Assembly: GCA_963851085.1 (NCBI GenBank)
Contig: CAWKNX010000020.1
Location: forward strand, 7,762-71,761
DNA: 64,000 bases
Source: DATFVJ01 sp963851085
GTDB lineage: Bacteria > Actinomycetota > Actinomycetes > Streptosporangiales > Streptosporangiaceae
Direction of reading: 5' to 3'
Below are positions 53,390 through 61,774 of the stretch, piece after piece. A program made the translations under genes and the position numbers. A model generated the notes under the pieces. It did not search any database, had not been told where the DNA came from, and saw nothing but the letters and a program-made list of their open reading frames with translations. The first letter of the stretch is position 1, and the number at the start of each line of letters is the position of its first letter.

Positions 53390-53486
53390 GGCGGATTCGC
53401 GTGACAATGGTGCAGCCGGTCTCGCGGGGTCGCGGGCGGGTCCCGTGTTGTCGCATGCGGGTCCCGTGTTGTCGCGGGTGGGTCTT

Positions 53487-54002
53487 GTGAACGGCCACGA
53501 GGGGACCTCGCGCCGTGGTATCAGGGCGCTCGCCGTCTCGGTGTCGAACCGGGCCGCGGCCGGCGTGTACGAGGATCGCAGCGGGCCCTTGCTCGTGTCG
53601 CTGCTGCGTGCGGCCGGCTGCACGTCAGTGGACGGGCCGGTCGTGGTGCCCGATGGCGAGCCCGTCGAGGCGGCACTGCATCAGGCGGTCGCAGAAGGCT
53701 ACGACGTCGTGGTGACGACGGGCGGTACCGGGCTCACGCCGACGGACCTCACTCCCGAGATGACCCGTCGCGTGCTCGACACCGAGATCCCGGGAATCGC
53801 GGAGGCGATCCGCAGGGCAGGTGCTGACGCGGTGCCTGCGGCGATCTTGTCCCGCGGCGTGGCCGGGCTCGCGGGCCGGACCCTGCTGGTCAATCTGCCC
53901 GGCTCTGCGGGCGGGGTCCGAGATGGAATGGCGGTGCTCGCTCCAGTGCTCGCGCACGCCGTGGACCAGATCCGCGGCGGCGACCATCCGCGTCCAGCGT
54001 GA
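53487..54002 (+). CDS. mogA: molybdopterin adenylyltransferase (MogA/MoaB)
   Basis: 171 aa, MoCF domain: ALAVSVSNRAAAGVYEDRSG, VVTTGGTGLTPTDLTPEMTR, AAILSRGVAGLAGRTLLVNL and PGSAGGVRDGMAVLAPVL. It adenylylates molybdopterin before MoeA acts. GTG 53487 is taken as the start. The 97-bp gap after moaC contains a 21-bp-spaced direct repeat of GGGTCCCGTGTTGTCGC (53439-53475), which may be a local duplication. Confidence 0.92.
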   Translation: MNGHEGTSRRGIRALAVSVSNRAAAGVYEDRSGPLLVSLLRAAGCTSVDGPVVVPDGEPVEAALHQAVAEGYDVVVTTGGTGLTPTDLTPEMTRRVLDTEIPGIAEAIRRAGADAVPAAILSRGVAGLAGRTLLVNLPGSAGGVRDGMAVLAPVLAHAVDQIRGGDHPRPA

Positions 54003-54035
54003 TCTCGCCCTGACGCGCGGCCGGCCGGCCGGAAG

Positions 54036-54335
54036 TTGAGTGACACGACCAGGCTGACGGCCGGCCGCCTCCAGCTGAGTGACACAGCCAAGGTTGGCGG
54101 CCGGCCGCCCTCAGCTGAGTGGCACATCCAGGCTGACGGCCGGCCGCCCTCAGCTGAGTGACACAGCCAAGGTTGGCGGCCGGTCGCCCAAGCTGAGCGG
54201 CACATCCAGGCTGACGGCCGGCCGGAAGTTGAGTGACACGACCAGGCTGACGGCCGGCCGCCTCCCGCTGAGTGACACAGCCAAGGTTGGCGGCCGGCCG
54301 CCCCCAGCTGAGTGGCACATCCAGGCTGACGGACG
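54036..54335. repeat. minisatellite of about 40 bp, about eight units
   Basis: Eight imperfect units, each containing TGAGTGACACAGCCAAGG or TGAGTGGCACATCCAGGC and ending in GGCCGGCCGCC. Three variants alternate in the order a-b-c-b-c-a-b-c, so larger blocks have been duplicated. The GGCCGGCC ends are self-complementary and can fold. Open frames through it only repeat the unit and are not considered genes. Confidence 0.92.
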
Positions 54336-54340
54336 CCCAG

Positions 54341-54633
54341 GGCTGGGCTGCGCAGCCACCAACAACCACGGTTGACGGCCGGCACGCTCGACGCCTGGCC
54401 GGCTTCCGGCTGGCCAAATCTGACGCCTGGCCGGCCCGGCCCCTTGCCCGCCCTTCACGCCTTCGTGATCGCGGTAACTTCTCTGCGGATATCGCCGAAA
54501 AGTTACCGCGATCATGAAGTTGGGCTGCGCAGCCACGTACAACCGCGGTTGATGGCCGGCGCGCTCGATGCCTGGCCGGCTCTCGGCCGGCCAAGACCTG
54601 ACGCCTGGCCGGCCCGCCCCTCTAGTCGTGCAC
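54341..54633. repeat. pair of direct repeats (about 110 bp) flanking an inverted repeat
   Basis: Segments 54345-54452 and 54524-54631 are imperfect copies, both starting GGGCTGCGCAGCCAC and ending CTGACGCCTGGCCGGCCC. Between them lies the inverted repeat at 54461-54518. This looks like a duplicated composite unit. Confidence 0.8.
54461..54518. repeat. full copy of the dispersed inverted repeat
   Basis: CTTCGTGATCGCGGTAACTT and AAGTTACCGCGATCATGAAG are 20-bp arms with one mismatch, separated by 19 nt including GATATC. It is the clearest member of the family also seen at 19901, 20172 and 48401. Confidence 0.92.
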
Positions 54634-54818
54634 GATCACGTCTTCGCGCTCACCACAGCAGTGACGCGGCGGGCAGGGTGGGCGCATGGACGGCAGCCGT
54701 TCGGGATCATTGTCTTGATCCGCAGGCTTGCGCGACGCAGCAAGCAGGGCCTGCCGCAGACATGCCATCGTTGTGGCGCCCGGGCCGACTGCGGGGGAAT
54801 GATTGTGCCGTGGAACGA

Positions 54819-55445
54819 ATGCGCGGGTGGCCGGTCACGCTCGTCGAGCCGACGCTGCTCGACTTGCCGGTCGAACTGCGCCCGGTCCGCGTGCGTGACG
54901 CCACAGCCTGGCGCGAGACGCGGTTGCGCAACGCCGCTTGGCTTCGGCCGTGGGAGCCGACGAATCCGGAGACGCCGCTGTACAGGTCCGGCCTCGGGCC
55001 ATACGTGGCGATGGCCAGGTCGATGCGGCGCGAGGCCCGGCAAGGCCTGGCGATGCCGTGGGTCGTAACGTACGGCGGGCGATTCGCCGGGCAGTTGACG
55101 ATTGGCAGCATCCAGTGGGGGTCGGCGCGGTCCGCCCAGGTCGGCTACTGGATCGACGAGATGTGCGCAGGCCGTGGCGTGACGCCGACCGCGCTGGCAA
55201 TGGCCATGGACCACTGTTTCTTCGTGGTCGGCCTGCACCGCGTCGAGGCCAACATCCGGCCGGAGAATCATGCGAGCCGGCGGGTGGTGGAGAAGCTCGG
55301 TTTCCGCGATGAGGGGCTGCGGCAGCGCCACCTGCACATTGACGGCGCCTGGCGGGATCATCTCTGCTACGCGCTAACCGTCGAGGACGCGCCCGGCGGG
55401 GTGCTGCCGCGCTGGCGCAGCGCCCGTTCCGTGCCACGCGCCTGA
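54819..55445 (+). CDS. RimJ/RimL-type GNAT acetyltransferase
   Basis: 208 aa with the GNAT pattern: LRPVRVRDATAWRETRLRNA, GRFAGQLTIGSIQWGSARSA, QVGYWIDEMCAGRGVTPTAL (acetyl-CoA loop) and RVEANIRPENHASRRVVEKL, GFRDEGLRQRHLHIDGAW. This group acetylates N-termini of ribosomal or other proteins. ATG 54819 or GTG 54810 is the start. It is conserved between mogA and sepX-like genes in actinobacteria. Confidence 0.9.
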   Translation: MRGWPVTLVEPTLLDLPVELRPVRVRDATAWRETRLRNAAWLRPWEPTNPETPLYRSGLGPYVAMARSMRREARQGLAMPWVVTYGGRFAGQLTIGSIQWGSARSAQVGYWIDEMCAGRGVTPTALAMAMDHCFFVVGLHRVEANIRPENHASRRVVEKLGFRDEGLRQRHLHIDGAWRDHLCYALTVEDAPGGVLPRWRSARSVPRA

Positions 55446-55614
55446 CCCGTCGCGCGATCTGCGCACGGCGGCCGGAGAAGTCGACCTCCGCCGATCTCAC
55501 GACACACCGGGCCGAATGCTCGTCAAGGCCCACCAGGCCGTTTACCGTGCGTGACGTGGGCATGCTCCAGACGACGGAACGCGCCCGGCCTGGGCATGCT
55601 TGCGAGGAGGACCG

Positions 55615-56277
55615 TTGAGCAGCACGATCCTCTACCTGGCGATCGTCGCTATCTGGGCCGGGGTACTCGTGCCGAGGTGGCTGCGGCGTGAACCCCATCA
55701 CGAGACGTCAGTGCATTCGCGGGACGCCGCGGTCGGCGACGGCGGCACCTCTGGCATGACTGTCGGGGCTCCGGGCGAGGACCAAACCCGGCCGCACCGG
55801 GGAATCGATGCCGGTTGGCAGCCGGGACGCAGTGGCCGCGCTCGCGTCATGGCGGCTCGCCGACGCTTGTTCGGCATCCTGGTGGCGCTCGCCTTCGCGG
55901 CCACGACGATCGCGGTCGCCGGGCTGGCCACCTGGTGGGTCGTCGTGCCTCCGGCTGGCATGCTCGCCGGGTACGTTCTCCTGCTGCGCGAGGCGGCACG
56001 CGCCGACGCGGAGATCTGGGAGACGCGCGGCGCTGCCGCAACGGCTGGGCGTGCCGCCGACCGCCAGGTCAGCGCTCGTCCGGTCGCTGGCTCGGCGGCT
56101 CGGGCCGGTGATCAGGTCAGGAGCCCGGTGGCCGGCAGTGTGGCGGCCACGGTTGCTGGCACTGCAAGAGGTGCTGACGAGGCCGGAACCGCGGACGTGG
56201 TCGACATCATGTCTCGGGTAGATGAGGAACTCTACGATCAGTACGCCGATGCGAAGCTGCGTGCGGTAGGCGACTGA
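55615..56277 (+). CDS. sepX: SepX/GlpR-like divisome membrane protein
   Basis: 220 aa. An N-terminal membrane helix (STILYLAIVAIWAGVLVPRW) is followed by LRR and a charged linker, then two more helices (LFGILVALAFAATTIAVAGL, TWWVVVPPAGMLAGYVLLLR) and a long C-terminal tail. This layout and the synteny after moaC-mogA-rimJ match SepX/GlpR, which supports FtsZ function and branching septation in Streptomyces. TTG 55615 has GAGGAGG 4 nt upstream. The assignment is mainly by architecture and gene order. Confidence 0.72.
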   Translation: MSSTILYLAIVAIWAGVLVPRWLRREPHHETSVHSRDAAVGDGGTSGMTVGAPGEDQTRPHRGIDAGWQPGRSGRARVMAARRRLFGILVALAFAATTIAVAGLATWWVVVPPAGMLAGYVLLLREAARADAEIWETRGAAATAGRAADRQVSARPVAGSAARAGDQVRSPVAGSVAATVAGTARGADEAGTADVVDIMSRVDEELYDQYADAKLRAVGD

Positions 56278-56313
56278 GCCGCGCCCTGCGGGCGACGGAC
56301 GGTCCGCCGGGGA

Positions 56314-56619
56314 TCAATCGTGCGGCGGCTGGCCGAGGAGGGCGCCGAGGCGGGCGGCGGCGTCGGCGGGGGCAGGGTCGAGTTCGATGAGCTTGTCCCG
56401 GCTGCGCTCACCTGACACGATCCTGACGTCGCGTGGCCGCACACCGAACGCCCCCGCCACGGCGCGCCGCACGGCCTCGTTCGCCTTGCCTTCGACGGCT
56501 GGGGCCGCGACCGCGACAAGCAATGCCGCTCCTGCACCGCCGTCCCGGCGGCCACCAACGGCGTCACGGCGGGCTCCCGGCTTGATCCGTACCGCGAACC
56601 GGAAGCGTTGATCGCTCAC
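56314..56619 (-). CDS. DUF167 (YggU) family protein
   Basis: 101 aa, the family's normal size: FRFAVRIKPGARRDAVGGRR, LLVAVAAPAVEGKANEAVRR and VSGERSRDKLIEL. Small alpha/beta fold of unknown function found in all domains of life. GTG 56619 is preferred over ATG 56637. It is convergent with the sepX-like gene. Confidence 0.9.
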   Translation of the reverse strand: MSDQRFRFAVRIKPGARRDAVGGRRDGGAGAALLVAVAAPAVEGKANEAVRRAVAGAFGVRPRDVRIVSGERSRDKLIELDPAPADAAARLGALLGQPPHD

Positions 56620-56953
56620 GATCCCACGATGCCGCATGCGACCGCTCCTATGCGTGTGGCTCAGCCCCACCCGAAGGTGAATCGGCGTGCGGGGGATTCT
56701 GCCAGCGGTTTCCGGCGGTCAGCTGGGTGGGCTGGTGCGCGGCCCGTTCGCGGGTGCGCGAGCCGGTTCGTCCGGGCGGTCGCCTGGCTGGGCGCCTGGG
56801 TGGGCGAGTGCGCGGCGCTGGGCAGGCGTTGAGGCCAGCGGCGATGCACTTGGACGCGCGGGTCGCGCGTAGTTCTGAGCGATCCCGCCCGGGGGGTGAC
56901 CTGCGGCATGCGCGAAGACCCTCATGGGTTTGCTACGCTGACTGGCGTTTCTT
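56620..56953. other. intergenic region before tRNA-Ala
   Basis: Very GC-rich with GGGCG runs and no supported gene. TTTGCTACGCTGACTGGCG just before the tRNA includes TACGCT, a possible -10 box. Confidence 0.45.
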
Positions 56954-57027
56954 GGGGCTGTAGCGCAGTCCGGTAGCGCACCTCGTTCGCATCGAGGGGG
57001 TCAGGGGTTCGAATCCCCTCAGCTCCA
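56954..57027 (+). tRNA. tRNA-Ala (CGC anticodon)
   Basis: Cloverleaf: acceptor GGGGCTG/CAGCTCC, D-arm GCGCAGTCCGGTAGCGC, anticodon stem CCTCG/CGAGG with loop TTCGCAT (anticodon CGC), and T-arm AGGGGTTCGAATCCCCT, ending in discriminator A. 74 nt; CCA not encoded. The DNA downstream is decayed mobile-element-like material. Confidence 0.94.
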
Positions 57028-57053
57028 CGCAAAATTGCAGGTCAGGGCCATGA

Positions 57054-57560
57054 TCACAGGCCTTGTGGATCATTCCAAGATCGTTTGACCGTGGTTCGAC
57101 CGTCGCGGTGAGCCCCATCGTCTGGCATCTGCTGCCTACGGGGGGCACTGGATGGCAGCGGTTTCCGGCGTTGTGGCGGACCGGTTTGAACATGCCGGCG
57201 GCAGGCTGGGCCCGGGGGCCTGGCGATCTGGCGTGCACAGGTTTTGACCGTGGGCAGTTCGTCAGCGGTCATGGTCGTCACGGGGTGTGTGTGTGGTGTG
57301 CGGCCGGTGGCGGCGTCGATGGCGGCTAGGCCGTCGCTGGTGTTCAGGTGCTCGTGCTGGCGGGCGAGGCTGGTGTGCTGGTGGCAGAACCAGATGGCGT
57401 TGCGGGGGTGCCCGGTGCGGCCGAGGTTGGCCATGGTGCGGCTGGGGGCCATTTTGGCGTTGTCGTCGGGGCCGAAGTAGATGAGGGTGAAGTAGTCGCG
57501 GCCGTCGTCGGGTAGGTCGCGGTGGCTGAGGTCGCAGACGTAGCAGCGGGGTGGTACCAC
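57054..57560 (-). CDS. CxxC/CHxH zinc-binding hypothetical protein
   Basis: 168 codons from GTG 57560 with AAGGA upstream. The first 85 residues look genuine: RCYVCDLSHRDLPDDGRDYF, TLIYFGPDDNAKMAPSRTMA and GHPRNAIWFCHQHTSLARQH, with a CxxC and a CHQH that could bind zinc. The remaining part after TMTADELP is low complexity. I recognise this kind of protein from actinomycete integrative elements but know no function. It follows another small gene on the same strand. Confidence 0.5.
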   Translation of the reverse strand: MVPPRCYVCDLSHRDLPDDGRDYFTLIYFGPDDNAKMAPSRTMANLGRTGHPRNAIWFCHQHTSLARQHEHLNTSDGLAAIDAATGRTPHTHPVTTMTADELPTVKTCARQIARPPGPACRRHVQTGPPQRRKPLPSSAPRRQQMPDDGAHRDGRTTVKRSWNDPQGL

Positions 57561-57681
57561 AGGCCCATCCTTGCAGTAACGCCACGAGGCGTGTGAACAC
57601 TGGTTGGCTGCGCCGTGATCAGGCCGCGTGGAGCGTGTGGCGCCGGGGCTGCATCGCTAGCGCGCCGGTGTGGGGTGCCGG

Positions 57682-57994
57682 TTATGGGCGTCGGCGGCGT
57701 CCTTCTTCGATCCAGCCCGGGATGAGGAGGATCGGCACCGGCGGCGATGAGCAGGCCGGCGGCTTGGCGTTTGATCGGGCCGTGGAGGCTGTGTTCGTAG
57801 CAGCCGATCAGCAGGCCGGCTTGTTCGGCGAGCAGGTCGGCGCGCCCCGCGGCCAGGTCGCGGAGCTCGGTGACCGCGGTGGCGTGTTCTCCGGGGGTGA
57901 GATCGCGCCATTGGGTGTGGCGGGTGGCGGTGCCGGTGAGCTTTGCGCCGAGGATCCGGTCCGGATCGGGTAGCGGCCGGGCTGATCTGCTCAT
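57682..57994 (-). pseudogene. small element-type hypothetical protein, one frameshift
   Basis: ATG 57994 opens RPLPDPDRILGAKLTGTATR, HTQWRDLTPGEHATAVTELR and GRADLLAEQAGLLIGCYEHS, a conserved family of small helical proteins of actinomycete mobile regions. One extra base in GAGGAGG (57724-57730) shifts the frame; removing it yields LIPGWIEEGRRRRP and a stop at 57682, total 103 aa, as expected for the family. Confidence 0.6.
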
Positions 57995-58402
57995 ATGTTC
58001 GAAAATATCCTGCTGATGCCGCGTGCAACCGTTGCCGGCTGATGCTGCCGCCAGTGGGGCCGCGGCGGGTGGGCCGATTGGCTAGCCAGCTCCCACTTGG
58101 TGTCTGCTGGGTGTCCTTCCCGGCGTGGTCAGCCTGCGCCGCGCGGTCGTGCCCGCAACCGGGCGGCTGGTGCCGGGCGGGCAGAGATCTTTCGCTGATC
58201 CGCGGCCCGCGGCGGGTGCCGGCTGCGCCGGCGGTCTTCTTTGCTGGTGGGGGCCCGCGGGCGAAACATCTTGCCGGCCCGGGCCGCCCGGTGGCCGGGC
58301 ACTCCCTGGGCGCGGCGCGACGGCCGGACCGCCGGGAAGGAGCCAGCAGACACCGGCCGCCACCCGGGCGGCCCGCCTCCCGGCACGTCCCGAGGAGGAC
58401 AG

Positions 58403-59025
58403 ATGACCGACACCACCACCGGCATTCCCGCAGTTGCCGACGGCACCGCCGCAGATGGCGTGGACAGCACGGCCGGGCCGCTGTGCGTGAATTATCCGGG
58501 AAACCCGGCGTGTGCACGGCGGATGATCGCCGTGGACCGGCTGATCGCACATCCGGCTAACGTCCGCGAGGATCTGGACCTGACGGCGGAGTTTGCGCGT
58601 CGGTCGCCGAGAACGGCGTCCGCGTCCCGCTGCTCATCACCACAGACACCACCACCGGCTGCGAACTGCGGGTCGCCGTCGACCTGCCCCCGCGCACCGG
58701 CACCGGTGACCCGATCACCCGCTACCTCAAGGTCGTCACCTTTGGCGTCCTGGCCATCCACGCCGCTGGATCCCTCCGCAAAGGCGACCGGGTCACCGTC
58801 CAGGGCCACGACCTAACCAGCGAAGCCTGGACCGGCACCAGCGGCGAAGCCCGGTCCAAGGTGTCCATCCGCGCCACCGACATCGCCGTCTCGCTGCGCT
58901 ACGACACCGCCACCACCGGCCGGGCGGTCCGCACCGCCGAGCGGGCCGCCGCCACCGCGGCGGCCGGGGACGCCCAGGCGCAAGCCGAGGCCCGCGTGCT
59001 CGACGGAGTCACCACCAGCAGGTAA
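58403..59025 (+). pseudogene. ParB N-terminus fused to SSB-like protein, frameshift
   Basis: ATG 58403 (GAGGAGG upstream) opens a short leader and then MIAVDRLIAHPANVREDLDL and TAEF, the ParB/Spo0J N-terminal region. One base is missing near 58605; adding it continues SVAENGVRVPLLITTDTTTG. There ParB similarity stops and a single-strand DNA-binding protein body follows: ELRVAVDLPPRTGTGDPITR, YLKVVTFG, LRKGDRVTVQGHDLTSEAWT and VSIRATDIAVSL, to a stop at 59025. The ParB nuclease core (GHRR) is gone. A deletion seems to have joined two replication/partition genes of a plasmid-like element. Confidence 0.68.
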
Positions 59026-59450
59026 GCACACCCGGACTGCGGGGACGAGCCGTCAGGGTTCGCCCCCGCAGCCTCACACCGCAACCCGCGGACAGCGGCC
59101 AGGCAATTGCACCGTGCGGTGGTGTCCGCGCTGGCCCTTCGACGGGCGCCCTGGACATGGCGGCCGGTGGTGTATTCCGGCTTCGTCAGTCTCGCAGGCG
59201 CGGCCGCGAGTGCAACCGGGGCTTTCGCTTCGCTCACCCACCCCGATCAAGATCTTTTGCCGCGGGACGGGCCCACCCCACGCCGGCGTCCGCCGGACGG
59301 CCCATCCCTGCCCGCTGGCAAAACATCTAGCCCCGGCCGGGCCGCCCCGGTTGCACTCCCGGCCTATTGCGCCTGCGGGCCTTCCTCCACCGCACCACAC
59401 CACCTAATCCGGCCCCATCCCCAGGACCCAGCCCAGCGAAGGAGCACACC
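59026..59450. other. spacer inside the decayed element, no gene
   Basis: No supported gene; a GGAG-type ribosome binding site (AAGGAGCACACC) precedes the small gene at 59451. Confidence 0.45.
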
Positions 59451-59625
59451 ATGTACACCGACAACCCCGACGAAATCACCGGCTGCGCCAAAGCCCGGCT
59501 GCGAGAGGCTCACCACCCTCGGCGAGGGCACCTACATCGACGGTCTGGGGATCATCTGCCCCGGCTGCAACGGCCCATTGCCGGAGGGCGTACTACATCG
59601 ACCCACCCTTCTGACCCAACGACGC
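59451..59625 (+). pseudogene. small zinc-ribbon gene, frame-broken
   Basis: ATG 59451 with AAGGAG upstream reads MYTDNPDEITGCAKAR, then the next frame reads LTTLGEGTYIDGLGIICPGC followed by NGPLPEG. A small indel near 59500 separates the halves. The CPGC knuckle and size fit short zinc-ribbon proteins common in actinomycete integrative elements. Confidence 0.5.
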
Positions 59626-60061
59626 CACGCTCCCCCAGCGGGCTGCCCCCAGCAGCAGCCCGCTGGAACATTGGTGGTGTTCAGGCTGTTGTCGGCTATT
59701 CGAGATACGCACTGAACGTCAATCCAGGTGGATAAGGGCCATCGGATGGGCCTGACCAATCCCCAGCGATGCCACGATGATGCGGTGGCGTTCACCGTGA
59801 CAGCCCGGCGGCCGGGACCAGTCCGCCGGATGCCTGACGTAACCTGCCCGGGAACTGGCGTGTCGTTACAGATAGTGACAGCTTCACGATGGCGACGCAT
59901 CATATCCGCCTCGTACGGCTTCGATAATCAGTTGGTTAGACTCGGCGAAGGTGCCGAACTGGCCGTTCGGCGCACGTCTCCACGCAAGCTGCTGGGAAGC
60001 CGAAGGCGGCAGCGACGCTGTAATTCGCCCGCCAACGTGCTCCGGGATAGGAGCAAGAGCT
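59626..60061. other. gene-free stretch
   Basis: No gene or structured repeat that I can support. Confidence 0.45.
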
Positions 60062-60714
60062 GTGACCGCATCCGACGACAGCAGCTGCGTGTGGCCAGCT
60101 AAGCATCACGATCTCCATGCTCCGGCGGATGACTATTGGAGCTTCTCAGACATCGGGTGGCAGCGCCGACTCGGACTGCAGGGCCGGATCCTCGGCTTCC
60201 GGCGCGCTGCCGAGATTTTGCATGCAGCCATGCTTTCCAGACGGTCGATACGTGATCTCGATACGGTCATCTTCCGTACGCCGCGTGCTGGCGGCATCAT
60301 GTCGAGCTGCAGCTGAAGTCGCTGCTGGCGCAGCTTCGTGCATTGTCCGATCTCCCGGTGGAAGGTCGGCACCATCACCGGATCGATCAGCTGTGGCAGG
60401 AAGCTCGGAAGCTCATGACCCAGCACTTCCCGAGCGAGAAGACGGACCTCACATCGATTGGCAGGGTTATCAGCCAACTAGCCGAGCTGGATCCGGACGG
60501 TCAGGCGTTCCGCTATGCCGCAAGCCGAGATGGCCGCGCAACGCTGCCTGAAGTCGATCAGATCAATCTCGCCGCGTTCCACGACGCGATGCTCGGAGTC
60601 GCTAACTACCTCGACGCTGCCAACACTGGTGTGAGCGAGTACCTGTCGACGAAGCGTGAGATGGACTCCTACTACGCGGCCGAGTTCGGTTCTGACTGGT
60701 CCGGCTTTAGCTAA
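60062..60714 (+). pseudogene. conserved hypothetical protein, one frameshift
   Basis: GTG 60062 opens VTASDDSSCVWPAKHHDL, then SFSDIGWQRRLGLQGRIL and GFRRAAEILHAAMLS. One C is missing at 60274-60275; adding it joins DTVIF to PYAACWRHHVELQLKSLLAQ, and the protein continues IDQLWQEARKLM to DWSGFS, 217 aa. The CWRHHxELxLKxL core followed by a HHRIDQLW helix is a widespread family of unknown function often near mobile or defence genes. Local GC is lower than average, which suggests transfer. Confidence 0.65.
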
Positions 60715-60945
60715 GCAGGCAATCGCATACAGAGCCGCCTATAGGTGCGGGTTAGTGCCTGTTCGATTCTCTACAATTCACCCGCGCAGATCGGGCCGGT
60801 AGGCGAGGTCGAAGTAGCTGAGCATGGCATTATGAAAATGTTCAGATGAATATGTCTGTGCATGTGTAGTCGGCACCATTCAGCACGATCGTGGCGTTAT
60901 TGGCGAAGCTATCGACTATGCAAGATTGTCAATTGGATCACGCGG
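60715..60945. other. spacer, AT-richer, no gene
   Basis: Contains ATGAAAATGTTCAGATGAAT-type AT-rich DNA. No gene is recognised. Confidence 0.4.
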
Positions 60946-61690
60946 CTAACTGGCGGCCCGGACGTACCGTATGGTGATGGCGCTGGTCGCGGCGAGTCGG
61001 CGGGCGAGCTTTTCCTCGTAGGTGGTGATCAGCAGTTGCCGGATGTGCTCGCCGGCCGCGGACATGAGCGAGGCGGCGAGGCGGCGGTGGCTGGGATCAA
61101 GGTGCTCGAGCGGTTCGTCGAGCCACAGGAACGAGGCGCGCGTGGATGCGCTGAGGACGAGAAGCCGAGTTGCGAGCAGGGCGATGACCTTTTCTCCGCT
61201 GGAGAGCTGGTCGAAGCTGATCTCGTGGTTACCGTGCAGGAGGACGAGCCGCCCGTCGTGGCGCAGGCGCAGTTCGCCGCGGTTGACGAAGACCCGCTTC
61301 CAGCGGTGAGTGATCTCGGTGACGAGCGGGTCAATGCGCTCGGCGAGGATGACGTCGGCGGTGGCGGCTATGGCCTGAGCGGCGATGCTGGCGGCGGCTT
61401 CGCGTCGGTGGGCGAGAAAGGACTGGCGCTCTCGGGCGGCCGAGGTTTCCTCGGTGCTGATGCGTCGTTGCAGGGCACCGCGATCGGCACGAGCCTCTGC
61501 GGCCTGTTCTGCGCGCTCGTCTTCAACGGCGCGGGCACGGTCCAGCTTGTGAGTAGCGTCGTCGATGTCGATCGTGGCCTCGGCTGCGAGTGGCGCAGCG
61601 GCAGAGGGCCGTAGCTGCGCCGCGCGGCCGATGAGGTTTCGCAGGTCTTGAACGCGCTGGTCTGCTGCGGCCCAGGCCCCAGCGACCCGG
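60946..61690 (-). pseudogene. C-terminal part of an SMC/RecN-like ATPase cut by an IS
   Basis: Minus strand, open from the IS border to TAG at 60946-60948, but with no usable start. It reads a coiled-coil helix (KLDRARAVEDERAEQAAEAR and further), ITHRWKRVFVNRGELRLRHD, the ABC signature FDQLSSGEKVIALLATRLLV, Walker B ASFLWLDEPLEHLDPSHRRL and the H-loop-like QLLITTYEEKLARRL. These are the C-terminal half motifs of SMC/RecF/SbcC-type ATPases; the Walker A half is missing. The IS1634-type element at 61696-63685 lies exactly at its broken end. Confidence 0.8.
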
Positions 61691-61695
61691 CTAGA
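61690..61695. repeat. left target site duplication of the IS
   Basis: GCTAGA, repeated at 63686-63691 directly outside the other end of the element. Confidence 0.85.
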
Positions 61696-61742
61696 CCGAA
61701 GTTCCGGTAACTCCCTGTAGAACTTCTGTGCGCTGACCTGCG
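61696..61742. repeat. left terminal inverted repeat
   Basis: 47 bp, matching the reverse complement of 63639-63685 with one mismatch (G versus A at position 33). Confidence 0.93.
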
Positions 61743-61774
61743 GTTTCGCCGCTGAGCGCGGGTGGTTGTCCTGG

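Noticed and set aside
54036..54335. CRISPR-like regular repeats
   Set aside because: Units are adjacent without unique spacers and vary in sequence; no cas genes in the window.
54079..54375. Open frames on both strands through the minisatellite
   Set aside because: They only translate the repeat unit; no start signal, and both strands are equally open.
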